DNA of 64,000 nucleotides from JAWRCU01 sp033542235 (lineage in GTDB: Bacteria; Pseudomonadota; Alphaproteobacteria; Rhizobiales; Rhizobiaceae): contig NZ_JAWRCU010000020.1 in NCBI RefSeq assembly GCF_033542235.1, positions 43,420 to 107,419 of the forward strand, in the 5' to 3' direction. The notes beneath the pieces were generated by a model. That model searched no databases. It was not told the DNA's origin and saw only the letters and a list, made by a program, of their open reading frames with translations. The translations under genes and the position numbers were made by a program. Shown in pieces: positions 1-9,700 of the stretch (position 1 is the first letter of the stretch; each line of letters opens with the position of its first letter).

Positions 1-339
1 TACAATCTCGGCCGGCGAGGCATTGAGCACGACCTGATCCCATGGTGCCGGACGCGCCGCATTCCGATCATGGCCTATTCGCCGGTCGAGCAGGGGAGCC
101 TCGCGACCAGTTCGCGGCTAGCGGATGTGGCGCGCCGACACGGCGCATCGCCTGCGCAGATCGCCTTGGCCTGGACGATGCGGCATGACGGCGTGATCGC
201 CATCCCCAAGGCGAGCCGTCCTGAGCACGTACGTGACAACCGGGCCGCACTCGACATCGACCTGACGGCCGAAGATCTCACCGAGCTCGATCGTCTCTTT
301 CCGCCGCCGCGCAGCAAGCAGCCGCTGGAGATGATCTGA
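1..339 (+). CDS. Aldo/keto reductase, C-terminal part (5' end outside window)
   Basis: The frame is open from the first base, so the start lies upstream of the window and only the last 112 residues are seen. They fit the final third of the aldo/keto reductase (beta/alpha)8 barrel: a strand IPIMAYSPVEQG, a helix with SPAQIALAW, and the NADP-binding IPKASRPEHVRDN segment that is typical of the family. Such enzymes reduce aldehydes or ketones of sugars and small carbonyls with NAD(P)H in the cytosol. The substrate cannot be inferred from this part. It lies beside, and converges with, the FadR-type regulator of the sugar transporter cluster, so a role in sugar or polyol conversion is plausible but is inference. 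Confidence 0.85.
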   Translation, partial: YNLGRRGIEHDLIPWCRTRRIPIMAYSPVEQGSLATSSRLADVARRHGASPAQIALAWTMRHDGVIAIPKASRPEHVRDNRAALDIDLTAEDLTELDRLFPPPRSKQPLEMI

Positions 340-466
340 GCGGGGGGCCCTCAGGCAAGGTGGCGATCACCTCGGCGGCACGACAGGCATGGGAGGAGCG
401 GCTTCGAGCTTGCTCGCGGCGAAAGGCGCCAAGGTCGCGACCGGCGACCTAAAAGCAAAGTGCTCT

Positions 467-1246
467 CTATAGCTTCGCGCGGCTGATGATCTCGTCCGTG
501 TTCTTGAGGAGCTTGCGCACGGCAATGCGGGCGGCATCCGGGCGCTGCTGCCTGACCGCCTTCTCGATCTTCTCATGGAGCGCCTGCGCAAGCTGCAGGT
601 CGTTGACCTCGCGGGTCACGAACACGAAAAGCTGGCTGAACGCCCTTTCGATCAGCACGCCGAGCGGCACCAGAAGCTCGTTGCCGGAGGCTCTCAATAT
701 TGCGAGGTGGAAGCGCGTGTCGGCGGCCGTCCGCTCGGGCAATGTCTCAGCCATGCCCATCTCGACGCAGGCCTTGGTGATCTCGGCCATCTGCTCTTCG
801 CTGCGCCGCTCGGCCGCAAGCGCGGTCGCCTCGGGCTCGATGATGTAGCGGAATTCCTGCACCGTCTTCAGGAATGCCTCGCGGTTCGGTGCGGCCGAGT
901 ACCAGCTCAGCACGTCGCGATCGAGCAGGTTCCAGCGCTCGCGGGGTTCGACCCAGCTGCCGACCTTTGGCCGCGAGGCGAGCAGGCTTTTCGCCATCAG
1001 CATCTTGATCGCCTCGCGCACCGCCGAACGGCTTACGTCGAAGGTCTGCGACCACTGCTGCTCGTTCGGAAGGATCGTGCCGGGAGGATAGTCGCCCCGC
1101 ACGATGCGTTGACCGATCTCGGTGGCGAGCGAGGCGTGAACGCTGGTCCCCGCGATCCGGTCGGCGCCCGAACGCCGCCGGGTCAGGAGAGTTTCGCCCG
1201 TAACGCTTGCGCGGGCTGGAGGCGCTTTCAATTTCCTGTCGTTCAT
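467..1246 (-). CDS. GntR-family (FadR/FCD subfamily) transcriptional regulator
   Basis: A 259-residue protein with an N-terminal winged helix (about residues 35-105, including VSRSAVREAIKMLMAKSLL) and a C-terminal all-helical FCD ligand domain (about 125-250) with the metal/ligand-binding pattern DTRFHLAILRASGN. The frame stays open to 1540, but the ATG at 1246 is chosen because a GGGGAAAAG ribosome site precedes it and because the upstream residues are low-complexity and unlike the family. FCD regulators usually repress sugar-acid or sugar catabolic operons and are released by a pathway metabolite. The gene lies downstream of, and on the same strand as, the first binding-protein gene. Three FadR-like boxes (GTC-N-GAC core) lie in the promoters of the neighbouring transporters, so it is the best candidate regulator of both. 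The effector is unknown. Confidence 0.87.
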   Translation of the reverse strand: MNDRKLKAPPARASVTGETLLTRRRSGADRIAGTSVHASLATEIGQRIVRGDYPPGTILPNEQQWSQTFDVSRSAVREAIKMLMAKSLLASRPKVGSWVEPRERWNLLDRDVLSWYSAAPNREAFLKTVQEFRYIIEPEATALAAERRSEEQMAEITKACVEMGMAETLPERTAADTRFHLAILRASGNELLVPLGVLIERAFSQLFVFVTREVNDLQLAQALHEKIEKAVRQQRPDAARIAVRKLLKNTDEIISRAKL

Positions 1247-1500
1247 CTTTTCCCCGCCGCTCCAGCCGCCGGCTGCCCAATATGCGCCAGGCGGTGCAAT
1301 CCCACCGCGATCACGATGGAGCTGCCGACTGACACGCTCGGCCAGAAAGTATCGATTGCAGGGCGTGTCAAGTCGTCGAGGGTCATGGTGATGAGTGCAG
1401 CACCTCATGATGATGGAACATGGTGCTGCGCCGTCAGCCTCCGGGCCGGCAGCGGCCGGCTCCGGGGCGTCCGTTCGCCGGACACCCCGGATTGGCGGGA

Positions 1501-2490
1501 TCACTTCTGGATACAGGTATCCGCGGTGTCCTTCGTGCATTCGTCGAGGCCTGTGAACACCGGGTCGTCGACCTTCTTGCCGGCGATCAGGTCGATCATC
1601 ACGGAGGGAGCCTTGTAGCCCATCTCAAAGGGCCGCTGGCCGACGAGTGCGGTTACCAGTCCTTCCTTGGCGATCGCCACCTCGTCGCCGATCGTGTCGG
1701 CGGCGCCGATGACGAACTCGTTCTTGGCGAGCTTGTCGGCCATCGGCTTGATCAGGTCGCGATAGGGCTGCGGAGCGCCGAACAGCGGCCAGCCGCCCAT
1801 GATCCCGAAAGCGTCGAGGTCGGGATTGGCGGCAAGGATGTCGGTCATCGCCTGGACGCCCTTGGCGCCGTCGTCATTGGTGAAGACCGGGCAACCGGAG
1901 ACTTCCGTCCAGCCGCCTTCGCCCTTCAGCGCCGGCAGGTCCTTCTGGCCGCTCAACACGTCACGCATGCCCTGGGCGCGGCGCAGGATGTTGTCGGCGC
2001 CGGGATTTCCTTCGATCGTGCAGATCTTGCCGCCGTTTGGCTTTGCCTTCTTGATATATTCGGCGATGCGGGCGCCCATCAGGTAGTTGTCAGTGCCGAG
2101 ATAGGTCTTGCGCAGCGCCGAGTCTTCCTTGGCGAGGTCGGCATCGACCGTCATCACCGGGATCGAGGGATTGGCGCTCTTGATCGTCTGCGCGATCAGC
2201 TTGGCGTTGGAAGGTGAGATCGCCATCGCCGCGGTATCGGGCTTGCTCAGCATGTCCTGGACGATCTGCGCCTCGCCGGCTTCGTCCGAGGTGGATGCCG
2301 GGCCGGTGTAGAAGCACTCGTATTCCGAGCTGGCGTTCTCCTTGTTCCACTTCTCGCAGCCCTGGTGAATGGCTTCGAAGAAGGGGTTGTCGAGACCCTT
2401 CACCACAATGACCAGCTGCTTCTTGGCCAGCGCCGGTCCGGCGCCGAGCGCCAGTGCTGCGGCAGCGGCCAGTAAGGTCAGTTTCCTCAT
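1501..2490 (-). CDS. Sugar ABC transporter periplasmic substrate-binding protein (CUT2 type)
   Basis: A 329-residue protein with a clear Sec signal peptide (MRKLTLLAAAAALALG..., cleavage about residue 22 after ALA) followed by a Peripla_BP_4 fold, as in RbsB/XylF relatives (VIVVKGLDNPFF near the mature N-terminus; conserved D in VDADLAKED). The start at 2490 is supported by GGGAGG five bases upstream; the longer open frame to 2535 has no signal-like sequence. It should capture a monosaccharide or sugar derivative in the periplasm for the ATPase and permease encoded divergently at 2884-4773. It has several cysteines, including two near the C-terminus, which could form disulphides. It ends 254 bp before the FadR-type regulator. 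The ligand is not predictable from sequence alone. Confidence 0.9.
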   Translation of the reverse strand: MRKLTLLAAAAALALGAGPALAKKQLVIVVKGLDNPFFEAIHQGCEKWNKENASSEYECFYTGPASTSDEAGEAQIVQDMLSKPDTAAMAISPSNAKLIAQTIKSANPSIPVMTVDADLAKEDSALRKTYLGTDNYLMGARIAEYIKKAKPNGGKICTIEGNPGADNILRRAQGMRDVLSGQKDLPALKGEGGWTEVSGCPVFTNDDGAKGVQAMTDILAANPDLDAFGIMGGWPLFGAPQPYRDLIKPMADKLAKNEFVIGAADTIGDEVAIAKEGLVTALVGQRPFEMGYKAPSVMIDLIAGKKVDDPVFTGLDECTKDTADTCIQK

Positions 2491-2883
2491 TTCATTCCTC
2501 CCTTGAAACAGGCGGTTGAGGCGCCGCCACACCAAACCAACCCGTGCGAACGTGTTGATGGGCCGCGCCCACCCACACCGGAGCCTCGGGCCGATTAGCT
2601 TTCCTCCGCCGGCAAGCTAATATCGGCAAAGTTTCCCCGTCAACGGGGTATTGTCTGACAAAACTGATTTTTGCATCGGCTTCGCAACCAGTTGTCCCGG
2701 GCCACGGATTTGTGCTTGGGAAAAATCCGATTTGTCCGACATTCGATTGACGCCCTAGCGGACGTTTGCATAAATTCGCATCGGCGTTCCGCCCGGGAGG
2801 AGAAGCCGAAGCGGGGCCGCAGAAATGTCGTCGTTCGCCTCGAACGACGAGTGCGGGCGCGTTGTGGGGAGGCGATAAGGCCG
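2491..2883. promoter_or_regulatory. Divergent promoter region with two FadR-type boxes
   Basis: This 393-bp gap separates two divergent transporter units and holds no convincing gene. It contains the perfect odd palindrome TTGTCTGACAA at 2651-2661 and a near copy TTGTCCGACAT at 2732-2742. Both match the FadR-subfamily consensus with a GTM-N-KAC core. The two boxes are 81 bp apart, enough for one to serve each divergent promoter or for looping. An AT-rich stretch (2590-2740) stands out from the GC-rich surroundings, as expected for promoters. Binding by the regulator at 467-1246 is inferred. Confidence 0.55.
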
Positions 2884-3624
<741 letters not shown>

Positions 3625-3702
3625 TCAGGTTCCGCAAAAGTGTCCCACGGGTTGCGATGAGAACCTGCGGCAAAGGAAGCGTATCAAGGACAAAGGTCGA
3701 AG

Positions 3703-4773
3703 ATGGCAATCACGCTTGATCAGACCATAGCCCAGAAGCAGCACAGCTGGCATTCGTCGTTGCTGAGCAGCCAGACATTCTGGGTCCTGGTCGTCCTTAT
3801 TCTTTATAGCCTGTTCCTGTACTTCACGACCAACGCGTTCGGGACGAGCACGAATCTCTTCAACATAACCCGCAATTTCACCTTCACCGCGATCATCGCT
3901 CTCGGCATGACGATGGTGATCATCACCGGCGGGATCGACCTATCGGTCGGTTCGGTGCTGGTTCTGTGCAGCATGGTGCTCGCTGTCACCATGCATGGCG
4001 ACGTTCAGTTCGGGCCCTACAATTTCCTCGCACCGCTCGGGCTCGAGGGACCGTACACCGCCTGTAGCGGCGGCTGCAGCATCTATACCGGCATAACTGC
4101 GGCGGTGGTGACCGCCCTCCTCGTCGGTGCATTCAATGGCATCCTGATCGCCTATCTGGGCTTCCCACCGTTCGTGGTGACGCTGGGCATGCTGTCCATC
4201 GGCCGCAGCTTGGCGATGATCGCCTCCAACAACCAGACCGTGTTCCAGTTCGGGCCGGACCACGACAGGCTGCTGGCGCTGGGCGGCGGCGCCTGGCTCT
4301 TCGGCATCTCCAACCCGGTCATCTACACGCTGGTGCTCGCCGCGATCATCGGCTTCGTGCTCCGTTGGACGAGGTTTGGGCGCCATGTTTTCGCCATCGG
4401 CGGCAACGAGCAGGCCGCCACGCTCACCGGCATTCCGGTGCGTCCCATCAAGGTCGCGGTCTACATGGTCTGTTCGCTGACGGCCGGCATCGCCGCGATC
4501 GTCGAAACCGGCTGGCTCGGCGCCGTCACCACAAATCTCGGCGCTGGCATGGAGCTTCAGGTCATTGCCGCGGCCGTGATCGGCGGCGCCAATCTCGCCG
4601 GCGGTGTCGGCACAGCCTTTGGCGCGCTGGTCGGGGCCGCCTTGATCGAAGTGATCCGCAACAGCCTAGGGCTGCTTGGCATCAACGCCTTCTGGCAGGG
4701 CACGTTCATAGGCGGTGCAATTCTCCTGGCTGTCCTGTTCGATCGGATCCGCAACTTCCGTCAGAGCGAATAG
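3703..4773 (+). CDS. Sugar ABC transporter permease (RbsC/FrcC family)
   Basis: A 356-residue polytopic inner-membrane protein with about ten hydrophobic segments. It carries the family hallmark GGIDLSVGSVL near residue 80 and the cytoplasmic coupling segment FGRHVFAIGGNEQAA around residues 225-240. A roughly 30-residue periplasmic loop rich in Gly and Cys (TACSGGCSIYTG, about residue 125) is longer than in RbsC. It should form the translocation channel for the binding protein at 1501-2490 with the ATPase just upstream. The start follows an AAGG-rich stretch. After it comes a 366-bp gap before the second transporter, so this unit probably ends here. Confidence 0.9.
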   Translation: MAITLDQTIAQKQHSWHSSLLSSQTFWVLVVLILYSLFLYFTTNAFGTSTNLFNITRNFTFTAIIALGMTMVIITGGIDLSVGSVLVLCSMVLAVTMHGDVQFGPYNFLAPLGLEGPYTACSGGCSIYTGITAAVVTALLVGAFNGILIAYLGFPPFVVTLGMLSIGRSLAMIASNNQTVFQFGPDHDRLLALGGGAWLFGISNPVIYTLVLAAIIGFVLRWTRFGRHVFAIGGNEQAATLTGIPVRPIKVAVYMVCSLTAGIAAIVETGWLGAVTTNLGAGMELQVIAAAVIGGANLAGGVGTAFGALVGAALIEVIRNSLGLLGINAFWQGTFIGGAILLAVLFDRIRNFRQSE

Positions 4774-5139
4774 CTCGCCTGCGGCAGCCCTGATTTTCGC
4801 GCTCGCTGCTATCCTGCGTGAGCCAGTTACCTTTTGGCGGAATGCCGGAGGCGACGAAATGAATACACTGAGCACATCAGCAGCGACATTCGCTGGTGAG
4901 CAACTTCCTAGGCAATTCAATCGCGCGCCAAGACCTATCATAGTATTTATCAGACAAATATTGACTCCAATTTCGCGCTGCGCTTAGCTTGCCGCGGAAG
5001 CAGACGGGCAGGTTCGGCCGTGCATTGGAGGAGGCCGGGTGGCGTAGGGCCGTTCCGGCGTGGAACGATCAAATCGCGGCTCGTGAGCCGGATGCCCGTA
5101 CCGAGTTTCCGGGAAATCCATCGCAACGGGAGGAATTTC
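4774..5139. promoter_or_regulatory. Promoter region of second sugar transporter, with FadR-type box
   Basis: This 366-bp stretch has no supported gene. The AT-rich part (4850-4975) probably carries the promoter. TTATCAGACAA at 4947-4957 is the reverse complement of the TTGTCTGACAA box at 2651 with one mismatch, and lies 183 bp before the binding-protein start. A TTGAC hexamer (4961-4965) lies immediately downstream of the box, so a bound repressor could block RNA polymerase. Shared control by the regulator at 467-1246 is inferred. Confidence 0.45.
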
Positions 5140-6090
5140 ATGAAAATGAGAATAGCCATGTGCGCGCTTCTGATGGGCGCCGCATTTTCCGTGACGAGTG
5201 CTGTTGCCCAAGAGAAGAAGACGATGGCCTTCGTGGTCAACGGCGCCTCCGACTTCTGGAAAATCGCCGAAGCCGGCGTGAAGAAGGCTCAAGCGGAGCT
5301 GCCGGGCTACAAGCTGGAGCTCAAATATCCGGAACAGGCTGCGGCCGCCGTGCAGCAGCGCCTGATGGATGACCTCGTAGCTGCGGGCGTCTCCGCCATC
5401 ATGGTGAGCGCGGTCGATCCAAAGTCCTCGACCGAGGCGCTGAACCGTATCGGTGGCCAGGTGCCGCTTTTCACCACCGACAGCGACGCGCCCAATACCA
5501 ACCGCATCGCCTATATCGGATCGTCGAACACCGATGCCGGCAAGCAGGCCGGCGAGATCGCGCTGAAGGCCATGCCGAACGGCGGCAAGTGCATCGGCTT
5601 CGTCGGGCTTCCCGGAGCCGACAACGCTCGCGAGCGCATCGAGGGCATGAAGTCGACGATAAAGGGCTCCAAGGTCGAGTTGATCGACGTGCGCGCCGAC
5701 GACATTGACCAGACCCGCGCCAAGCGCAATGTCGAGGACGCGCTCGCCGCCAATCCGGACATCGATTGCATGGTCGGCTTCTACTCCTACAACACGCCCC
5801 GCATCTACGAGGTGCTGAAGGAAGCAGGCAAGCTCGGCAAGATCACCATCGTCGGCTTCGATGAGGACCCAATCACGCTTGGCGGTGTACGCGAAGGCAC
5901 GATCGCTGCGACCGTCGTGCAGCAGCCCTTCGAGTGGGGCTATCAAGGCATGAAGCTGATGGCGAAGTATCTTGAGGGCGACAAGTCGGTCGTGCCTGAG
6001 AACAAGCTGGTCATCATCCCCACCAAGGTCATCGACAAGGGCAATGTCGATGCGTTCGAGGCCGAGTTGAAGTCGCGCATCGGCGGCTGA
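5140..6090 (+). CDS. Sugar ABC transporter periplasmic substrate-binding protein
   Basis: A 316-residue RbsB-like protein. It has a Sec signal peptide (cleavage about residue 24, AVA-Q), then a Peripla_BP_4 fold with the typical segments MAFVVNGASDFWKIAEAG, TTDSDAPNTNRIAYIGS and VGFDEDPITLGGVREG. The ATG at 5140 is preceded by GGGAGGAATTTC; the open frame back to 5020 is not signal-like. It is the first gene of a second transporter operon (5140-9496) and is followed by a hairpin (6103-6133) that may favour high binding-protein levels. The ligand is probably a pentose, hexose or sugar alcohol. It is distinct in sequence from the binding protein at 1501-2490. Confidence 0.92.
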   Translation: MKMRIAMCALLMGAAFSVTSAVAQEKKTMAFVVNGASDFWKIAEAGVKKAQAELPGYKLELKYPEQAAAAVQQRLMDDLVAAGVSAIMVSAVDPKSSTEALNRIGGQVPLFTTDSDAPNTNRIAYIGSSNTDAGKQAGEIALKAMPNGGKCIGFVGLPGADNARERIEGMKSTIKGSKVELIDVRADDIDQTRAKRNVEDALAANPDIDCMVGFYSYNTPRIYEVLKEAGKLGKITIVGFDEDPITLGGVREGTIAATVVQQPFEWGYQGMKLMAKYLEGDKSVVPENKLVIIPTKVIDKGNVDAFEAELKSRIGG

Positions 6091-6102
6091 GCCTCGAAAT
6101 AG

Positions 6103-6136
6103 AGCAGGCCGGCCATCTCCCAGTCGGCCTGCTTTG
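6103..6136 (+). terminator. Hairpin after binding-protein gene (partial terminator/attenuator)
   Basis: AGCAGGCCG (6103-6111) pairs perfectly with CGGCCTGCT (6125-6133) across a 13-base loop, followed by a short T run. In ABC operons such a hairpin between the binding-protein gene and the ATPase gene often stabilises the upstream mRNA and lowers downstream expression. The weak T tail suggests incomplete termination, which fits the operon continuing at 6177. Confidence 0.6.
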
Positions 6137-6176
6137 TGCCTTGCAATATCCTCACCCGCCGCGCAATCTCACCCCC

Positions 6177-7685
6177 ATGTCTGCTCCATTCCTGGTAATG
6201 ACGGGAGTCTCCAAGCAGTATCCCGGAATACGGGCGCTTGACGGAGTCGATTTCTCGATAGCCCCGGGCGAAGTCGTCGGCCTCGTCGGCGAGAACGGGG
6301 CTGGCAAGTCGACGCTCATGAAGATCCTCGGCGGTGTGATTGCGCCGAGCGCAGGCACGATCGAGCTCGACGGGACTCGGTTTCAGAGCCTGACCATCGC
6401 GGATGCGATGAAGGGCGGCATCGCCTTCGTGCACCAGGAGCTCAATCTCTTCGAGAATCTCAGCGCGGCCGCCAATATCTTCATCGGCCGTGAGCCGCTG
6501 ACCGGCGGCTTCCTGAAGCTCGTCGACAACAAGGAACTGTCGAAGCGCGCCCGGCCGCTTCTGGCGCAGCTTGGCGCCGATTTCGACCCCGACACGCCGG
6601 TCTCCGAGCTGTCTCTCGCCGAAATGCAGCTCGTCGAGATCGCCAAGGCGCTATCGCTCAAGGCGCGGCTGGTCATCATGGACGAGCCGACCTCGAGCCT
6701 GACGGCTTCCGAGACGGAGCGGCTCTTGAAGGTGATCGCCCGGCTCAAGGCGGAAAATGTCAGCGTCATCTATGTCTCGCACCGCCTCGGCGAAGTCGAG
6801 CACTGCGCGGATCGGGTCGTTGTGCTGCGTGATGGGAGGCGTGTCGCCGAGCTGAAGCGCGGCGAGATCGAGGCCGGATTGATGATCCGCTACATGATCG
6901 GACGGGAGCTGAAGACGCTCTATCGCCCGCCGGCCGCTCGCGCGGGTGACGCGATCCTGGAGCTCGTCGGCATCAGGACGGCATACCGGCCCGACCAGGC
7001 GGTAAGCCTGACCCTCCGGCGCGGCGAGATCCTCGGCGTCGCCGGACTGGTCGGCTCCGGCCGCACCGAGCTTGCCCGCACAATATTCGGTCTCGACAGG
7101 AGCGAAGGCGGCGAGATCAGGATCGGCGGCAAGCCGGCTCGCATCACCCGCTCGCGCGACGCCGTCGAGCAAGGCGTCTATCTCGTGCCGGAGGACCGCA
7201 AGCGCTCCGGTCTGATCCTCGGCTTTCCAGTGCGCGACAACATAACGCTCGCCAACCTGCCCGCCCACGCGCATAGCGGCATCGTCGATCGCAATTCCGA
7301 AGAGGGGGAAGCAGAGCGGCAGCGCAGCAGGCTCGACATCCGCACCCCCGGCAACTCGGTCGATGTCGGCTCCCTTTCAGGGGGCAACCAGCAGAAGGTA
7401 GTGCTGGGCAAATGGCTCTCCATGTCGCCGCGCGTGCTGATCTTCGACGAGCCGACGCGCGGCATCGACGTCGGAGCCAAGAACGAGATCTACCGCCTGA
7501 TGCGCGAGCTTGCCGACAGCGGGGTCGGCATCATGATGATCTCCAGCGACATGGAGGAGATCATCGGCGTCAGCGACCGGGTCGCCGTGATGCATGAAGG
7601 GCGAATATCCGGCTTCCTCGACCGCACGGGTCTGAGCGAGCAGAGCATCCTGTCGCTGGCGGTCGGCCGCGACAGCGTTGCATGA
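6177..7685 (+). CDS. Sugar ABC transporter ATP-binding protein, double domain (RbsA/MglA type)
   Basis: A 502-residue protein with two ABC domains. The first has GENGAGKST near residue 40, the signature variant LSLAEMQ, and LVIMDEPTSS. The second has the degenerate Walker A GLVGSGRTELA that is usual in this family, the signature LSGGNQQKVVLGKW and VLIFDEPTRGIDVG. This is the RbsA/XylG/MglA architecture that energises CUT2 import. The ATG at 6177 (MSAPF) is preferred over an upstream TTG at 6141, although the ribosome site is weak. Its stop overlaps the region just before the permease start, so the two are translationally close. It contrasts with the single-domain ATPase of the neighbouring transporter. 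Confidence 0.92.
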   Translation: MSAPFLVMTGVSKQYPGIRALDGVDFSIAPGEVVGLVGENGAGKSTLMKILGGVIAPSAGTIELDGTRFQSLTIADAMKGGIAFVHQELNLFENLSAAANIFIGREPLTGGFLKLVDNKELSKRARPLLAQLGADFDPDTPVSELSLAEMQLVEIAKALSLKARLVIMDEPTSSLTASETERLLKVIARLKAENVSVIYVSHRLGEVEHCADRVVVLRDGRRVAELKRGEIEAGLMIRYMIGRELKTLYRPPAARAGDAILELVGIRTAYRPDQAVSLTLRRGEILGVAGLVGSGRTELARTIFGLDRSEGGEIRIGGKPARITRSRDAVEQGVYLVPEDRKRSGLILGFPVRDNITLANLPAHAHSGIVDRNSEEGEAERQRSRLDIRTPGNSVDVGSLSGGNQQKVVLGKWLSMSPRVLIFDEPTRGIDVGAKNEIYRLMRELADSGVGIMMISSDMEEIIGVSDRVAVMHEGRISGFLDRTGLSEQSILSLAVGRDSVA

Positions 7686-7707
7686 AAGGGGCAGGGGAGG
7701 AACCAAG

Positions 7708-8724
7708 ATGGCGAACCGCAAGGACATAGGACTGCTCGTCCTCATCCTCGTCGTCGGGGCGGTCGTAGCCTTCATCAATCCGCGCTTCCTGTCGCCGGTC
7801 AACCTGTCGAACACGGCCAACCTGGTCGGCCTGTTCGGGATATTCGCGCTCGCCCAGGCTTTCGTCATCATCTCAGGCGGCATCGAGCTGTCGGTCGGCT
7901 CGATCATTGCCCTGCTTGGCGTGGTCTTCATCGATCTGGTGGCAGGTGGCGCGGTTCACTGGACGGTCGCCGTCGTCATCGTCATCGCGCTCGGCTGCCT
8001 GATGGGGCTGGTGCACGGCTTCCTCATAGCCAAGGTCGGCCTGCAGCCTTTCGTGGTCACGCTCTGCGGGCTGCTCATCTATCGAGGCGTCGCGCGCTAC
8101 TACACGGACGACGCCACGGCCGGCTTTCCTTTCGGCGCGAGCTTCCCGACGCTTGAGTGGCTGACGACCGGCCGCATCTACGGGATTCCCCTCAGCCTGA
8201 TCGCTTTTGCAATCGCGGCCATCATCATGGGCACGGTCCTGCATCGCTCGGTGTTCGGCCGCTATCTCTACGCGGTCGGCAAGAATCAGGAAGCGGCGCG
8301 CTACAGCGGCATCTGCACGCCCTGCATCGTGATCTCCGCCTATGTGATCTGCTGCGGACTGACTGCCGTCGCGGCGATCTACATCGCCATGTACACCCGC
8401 TCGATCTCGCCTTCCTCGCACGGCAATTTCTACGAGCTCTATGCGATCGCCGCCGCAGTACTCGGCGGTTGCTCGCTGCGCGGCGGCGAGGGATCCATCC
8501 TCGGGGTCGTGCTCGGCACGGTTCTCCTGCAAGTCCTGCAGAACCTCGTCAATCTGCTCGGCATACCGAGCTCGCTGAACTTTGCGGTGATGGGCTCCGT
8601 GATCCTGATAGGCGTGCTCGCCGACCAGCAGTTCTCCAAAGCCCGGGGGCTGGCCAAGAGACGGGCTTTCAGCGGCGCTGGAGCGCCTGCGGCCGGCGCG
8701 GTAGCAGCACAGGAGCGGGAGTAG
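7708..8724 (+). CDS. Sugar ABC transporter permease (RbsC family)
   Basis: A 338-residue inner-membrane protein with eight to ten hydrophobic helices, the family motif GGIELSVGSIIAL around residue 65 and the coupling loop FGRYLYAVGKNQEAARYSG around residues 190-210. The ATG at 7708 has GGGGAGG eight bases upstream; an alternative TTG at 7678 would overlap the ATPase gene and lacks a site. The C-terminus ends in an Ala/Gly-rich tail. It partners the ATPase at 6177 and the binding protein at 5140. The SDR gene starts four bases after its stop. Confidence 0.92.
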   Translation: MANRKDIGLLVLILVVGAVVAFINPRFLSPVNLSNTANLVGLFGIFALAQAFVIISGGIELSVGSIIALLGVVFIDLVAGGAVHWTVAVVIVIALGCLMGLVHGFLIAKVGLQPFVVTLCGLLIYRGVARYYTDDATAGFPFGASFPTLEWLTTGRIYGIPLSLIAFAIAAIIMGTVLHRSVFGRYLYAVGKNQEAARYSGICTPCIVISAYVICCGLTAVAAIYIAMYTRSISPSSHGNFYELYAIAAAVLGGCSLRGGEGSILGVVLGTVLLQVLQNLVNLLGIPSSLNFAVMGSVILIGVLADQQFSKARGLAKRRAFSGAGAPAAGAVAAQERE

Positions 8725-8728
8725 GCGG

Positions 8729-9496
8729 GTGAGTTATCCTTTGTTCAGCCTGGACGGGCGTCTGGCGCTCGTCACCGGCTCGGCACGCGGCATCGGTCTG
8801 GCGCTGGCCAGGGGCCTGGCCGAGCATGGCGCCCCGGTGGTCGTCAATGCCCGCACAGCAAGCGATGTCGCGGATGCAGCCGCCTCGATCTCATCTGCGG
8901 GACACAAGGCGTATCAATCTCTGTTCGACGTGACCGATGCGCGCGCCGTGGAGGCCGAGGTCGATCGCATCGAGCGGGAGATCGGGCCGATCGAGATACT
9001 GTTCAACAATGCCGGCATCCAGCATCGTGCGCCGCTGGAAGAGTTCCCCGACGACAAGTTCCAGTCGTTGCTGCAGATCAACATTGCCGGCGTCTTCAAC
9101 GTTGGCAAGGCCGTCGCCAGGCGCATGATCCCGCGCCGGCGCGGCAAGATCATCAACATCGCGTCCGTGCAGAGCGAGCTCGCACGCACGAACATCGCAC
9201 CCTACACTGCGACCAAGGGCGCGGTGCGCAATCTGACCCGCGGCATGTGCACGGACTGGGCGAAATATGGCCTGCAGATCAATGCGATCGCGCCCGGTTA
9301 TTTCCGCACGCCGCTCAACAAGGCATTGCTCGAGGACCAGGCGTTCAACGCCTGGCTCGAGCAGCGCACACCGGCGAGGCGCTGGGCGGACCCGCAGGAA
9401 CTGGTGGGCGCCGCGGTGTTCCTCGCCTCCGATGCCTCGTCCTTCGTCAACGGCCACACGCTTTACGTGGACGGCGGGATAACTGCGTCGCTGTAA
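8729..9496 (+). CDS. SDR oxidoreductase, gluconate 5-dehydrogenase-like
   Basis: A 255-residue classical short-chain dehydrogenase: NAD(P)-binding TGSARGIG near residue 17, NNAG at about 92, catalytic Ser in INIASVQS, catalytic YTATK around 157-161, and a C-terminal VDGGITAS. The overall pattern (PLFSLDGRLALVTG, IAPGYFRTPLN) resembles gluconate 5-dehydrogenase/IdnO-type enzymes, which oxidise or reduce sugar acids at C5. It starts at GTG 8729, four bases after the permease stop, so it is the last gene of the transporter operon and probably acts on the imported sugar or a derived sugar acid. The exact substrate is inferred only from family resemblance. Confidence 0.85.
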   Translation: MSYPLFSLDGRLALVTGSARGIGLALARGLAEHGAPVVVNARTASDVADAAASISSAGHKAYQSLFDVTDARAVEAEVDRIEREIGPIEILFNNAGIQHRAPLEEFPDDKFQSLLQINIAGVFNVGKAVARRMIPRRRGKIINIASVQSELARTNIAPYTATKGAVRNLTRGMCTDWAKYGLQINAIAPGYFRTPLNKALLEDQAFNAWLEQRTPARRWADPQELVGAAVFLASDASSFVNGHTLYVDGGITASL

Positions 9497-9500
9497 CTAT

Positions 9501-9671
9501 TCAGAGATTGTATTGCTCCCGGGCATATTTGCCGAGCCCGACGGAGTCGAGCCTGCTCAAGGGAGCCAGAAACGGCACCTGAATGACGCCGGGCGCGCGG
9601 CCGTCCGATGAGATGTCGGCAGCCCGGAGATGGATCTGCTGCCCGATCACGCGGATCGTGAAACTGGGATG
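9501..9671 (-). pseudogene. Possible 3' remnant of an unrecognised gene downstream of hmuV
   Basis: The minus strand here is open for about 56 codons, from a TAG at 9672-9674 to a TGA at 9501, and reads SFTIRVIGQQIHLRAADI and then VPFLAPLSRLDSVGLGKYA. The composition looks protein-like rather than random. The same frame just upstream of the TAG also reads plausibly (LLKLVSSSRVS), as if a nonsense mutation cut a longer C-terminus. A GTG at 9650 could start a 49-residue peptide. I do not recognise the family, and it could simply be fortuitous open sequence. Confidence 0.2.
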
Positions 9672-9700
9672 CTACGACACGCGGCTCGACGAGACCAGCT

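Noticed and set aside
575..1618. Long plus-strand open frame (347 codons) opposite the FadR-type regulator
   Set aside because: It is the complement of a convincing regulator and has no family pattern; high GC opens antisense frames.
2671..2883. N-terminal extension of the single-domain ATPase
   Set aside because: It covers the operator region, is not ABC-like, and a GTG with a good ribosome site begins exactly at the domain start.
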